A stretch of 36,614 nucleotides of DNA from Candidatus Sulfotelmatobacter sp. GTDB lineage: Bacteria; Eisenbacteria; RBG-16-71-46. This document shows positions 35,888 through 36,614 of the stretch, piece after piece (within the stretch, counting starts at the first letter, position 1; every line of letters starts with the position of its first letter). The notes under the pieces are model-generated. The model was given only the letters and a program-made list of their open reading frames with translations. It was not told the DNA's origin and searched no databases. The stretch covers positions 1 to 36,614 of the forward strand of contig DATKAB010000190.1 of NCBI GenBank assembly GCA_035498555.1, in the 5' to 3' direction. A program made the position numbers and the translations under genes.

Positions 35888-36614
35888 TCACTCGAGGACG
35901 ACGAGCCGGCTGGCACGAGACTCGGGCGTGTCGAGCGGGCGGAGGAAGTAGAGCCCGGCGGGGATCCGCCGGCCCACTCGGTCGCGGAGGTTCCAGGCGA
36001 ACGCGCCCCGCGGGCCAATCGCGCCATCGAGCACGGTGCGCCCCGCGAGGTCGAGAATTCGGAATCGCGCGCCGGGCCTGCCGATGAGCATCGCCCGGGC
36101 CCGCGCCGGATTGGGCGAGGCGTGCAACCGGGGTTCCGAGCCCGTGGAGGGGGCAAGGCCGAGCGTCGCCGGCGCGCGCCCTGGACCCAGCACCGTGAAC
36201 CCGATGCGCGCCTCATCGGGCGGCAGCGGCAGCCAGCCGTCGAGCGAGTCGGGCGGGTCGGGCACGTGATAGAGGTAGCCGCGCAGGGTCACCGTTCGCC
36301 CGAGACGCGTGGCGACCTCGGCCCACGGCGCGTAGTGGTCGAGGTGGAAGTCACCACGCAGCGCCATGGTGCCGCCGACGCGTGGCCAGACCCGGGCCGA
36401 ATCGGTGAACGAATCGGGCAACGCGAGCGTCGCGCTCACCTCCACCAGCTCGGCGAGCCGGTGGTTCCACCATGTTCCGCGATCGAAGGTGCCGAACGAA
36501 TCCGCCGCCACTCTCAGCGTGTCGAACACGCCGGTCGGACGCGCGATGGTCTCGGTTTCATCGTGCCAGACGCCGGTGCCGGGCGGGATCAGCCGCAGCG
36601 CCGCCGCGGCGTCG
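35888..36614 (-). CDS. C-terminal part of a secreted protein with FlgD-Ig/type-A-like sorting domain (5' end outside window)
   Basis: The frame stays open to the right edge, so at least 241 residues of the C-terminal end are present and the start lies beyond 36614. GTG at 36529 is only an internal codon. The visible N-terminal part contains beta-rich segments (TFDRGTWWNHRLAELVEVSATL, by its parts TWWNHR and VEVSATLAL; WPRVGGTMALRGDF) with no recognised catalytic motif. The last 75 residues form a FlgD-Ig-like/type-A-like C-terminal domain: SPNPARARAML, RFRILDLAGRTVLDG, FAWNLRDRVGRRIPAGLYFL, SRLVVLE. Such tails mark secreted or surface proteins in Eisenbacteria and other FCB-side lineages, and resemble type IX secretion sorting domains. 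Whether type IX secretion exists here is unknown; the function cannot be assigned. Confidence 0.8.
   Translation of the reverse strand, partial: DAAAALRLIPPGTGVWHDETETIARPTGVFDTLRVAADSFGTFDRGTWWNHRLAELVEVSATLALPDSFTDSARVWPRVGGTMALRGDFHLDHYAPWAEVATRLGRTVTLRGYLYHVPDPPDSLDGWLPLPPDEARIGFTVLGPGRAPATLGLAPSTGSEPRLHASPNPARARAMLIGRPGARFRILDLAGRTVLDGAIGPRGAFAWNLRDRVGRRIPAGLYFLRPLDTPESRASRLVVLE

Overview
The window is a very GC-rich stretch (about two thirds G+C by eye) of an ordinary bacterial chromosome, densely packed with genes on both strands. The cell is clearly diderm: it encodes a SurA-type periplasmic chaperone, a PpiC-like lipoprotein, an OmpA-family protein with thrombospondin-3 repeats, a DUF3078-like outer-membrane protein and an EnvC-like factor next to FtsE/FtsX. 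A partial secreted protein at the right edge ends in a FlgD-Ig/type-A-like C-terminal domain (PNP...AGLYF...). That domain, with DUF3078, the TSP3-OmpA protein and the GC content, suggests Candidatus Eisenbacteria or a nearby FCB-side lineage. This is inference; no 16S or marker tree is available here. No tRNA, rRNA, CRISPR, insertion sequence or phage module was seen.

Layout, left to right. (1) 1-3073, plus: an amidohydrolase open at the left edge with an N-terminal NTF2-like segment, then a zinc-ribbon membrane protein of unknown role. (2) 3086-3229: a large inverted repeat with a 30-bp perfect outer stem and two inner hairpins, abutting the promoter of (3) 3277-6571, plus: ECF sigma factor, DUF4367-like anti-sigma candidate, ABC-2 ATPase and permease. 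(4) 6587-16861, minus: surA, a terminator, then ftsE-ftsX-envC-holB-DUF1189-ricT-class A beta-lactamase, and a beta-helix protein. (5) 17218-20201, plus: a PDZ-containing LytS-type histidine kinase overlapping its LytTR regulator. (6) 20203-26158, minus: thioredoxin-like protein, mfd and a PpiC-like lipoprotein. (7) 26331-28679, plus: ompA-like gene, mscL with a zinc ribbon, a terminator, then the DUF3078 protein. (8) 28699-35700, minus: a moxR-DUF58-BatA set with an APC permease and two paralogous methyltransferases between moxR and DUF58. (9) 35888-36614, minus: the partial secreted protein.

How the genes fit together. Region 4 links divisome-controlled wall hydrolysis (FtsEX-EnvC) with replication (delta prime), RicT and a secreted penicillin-recognising enzyme. 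Regions 3 and 5 are two separate envelope-sensing circuits. Regions 6 and 7 supply outer-membrane biogenesis, repair and osmotic protection. No wholly new system can be asserted from sequence alone. The best leads are the structured inverted repeat before the ECF operon, a recurring promoter/start architecture (TTG..., 17-18 bp, TGCTA...T; also TAnnnT boxes 6-8 nt before start codons without Shine-Dalgarno sites), the expanded moxR operon, and a terminator-like hairpin between the predicted mfd promoter and its likely start codon.
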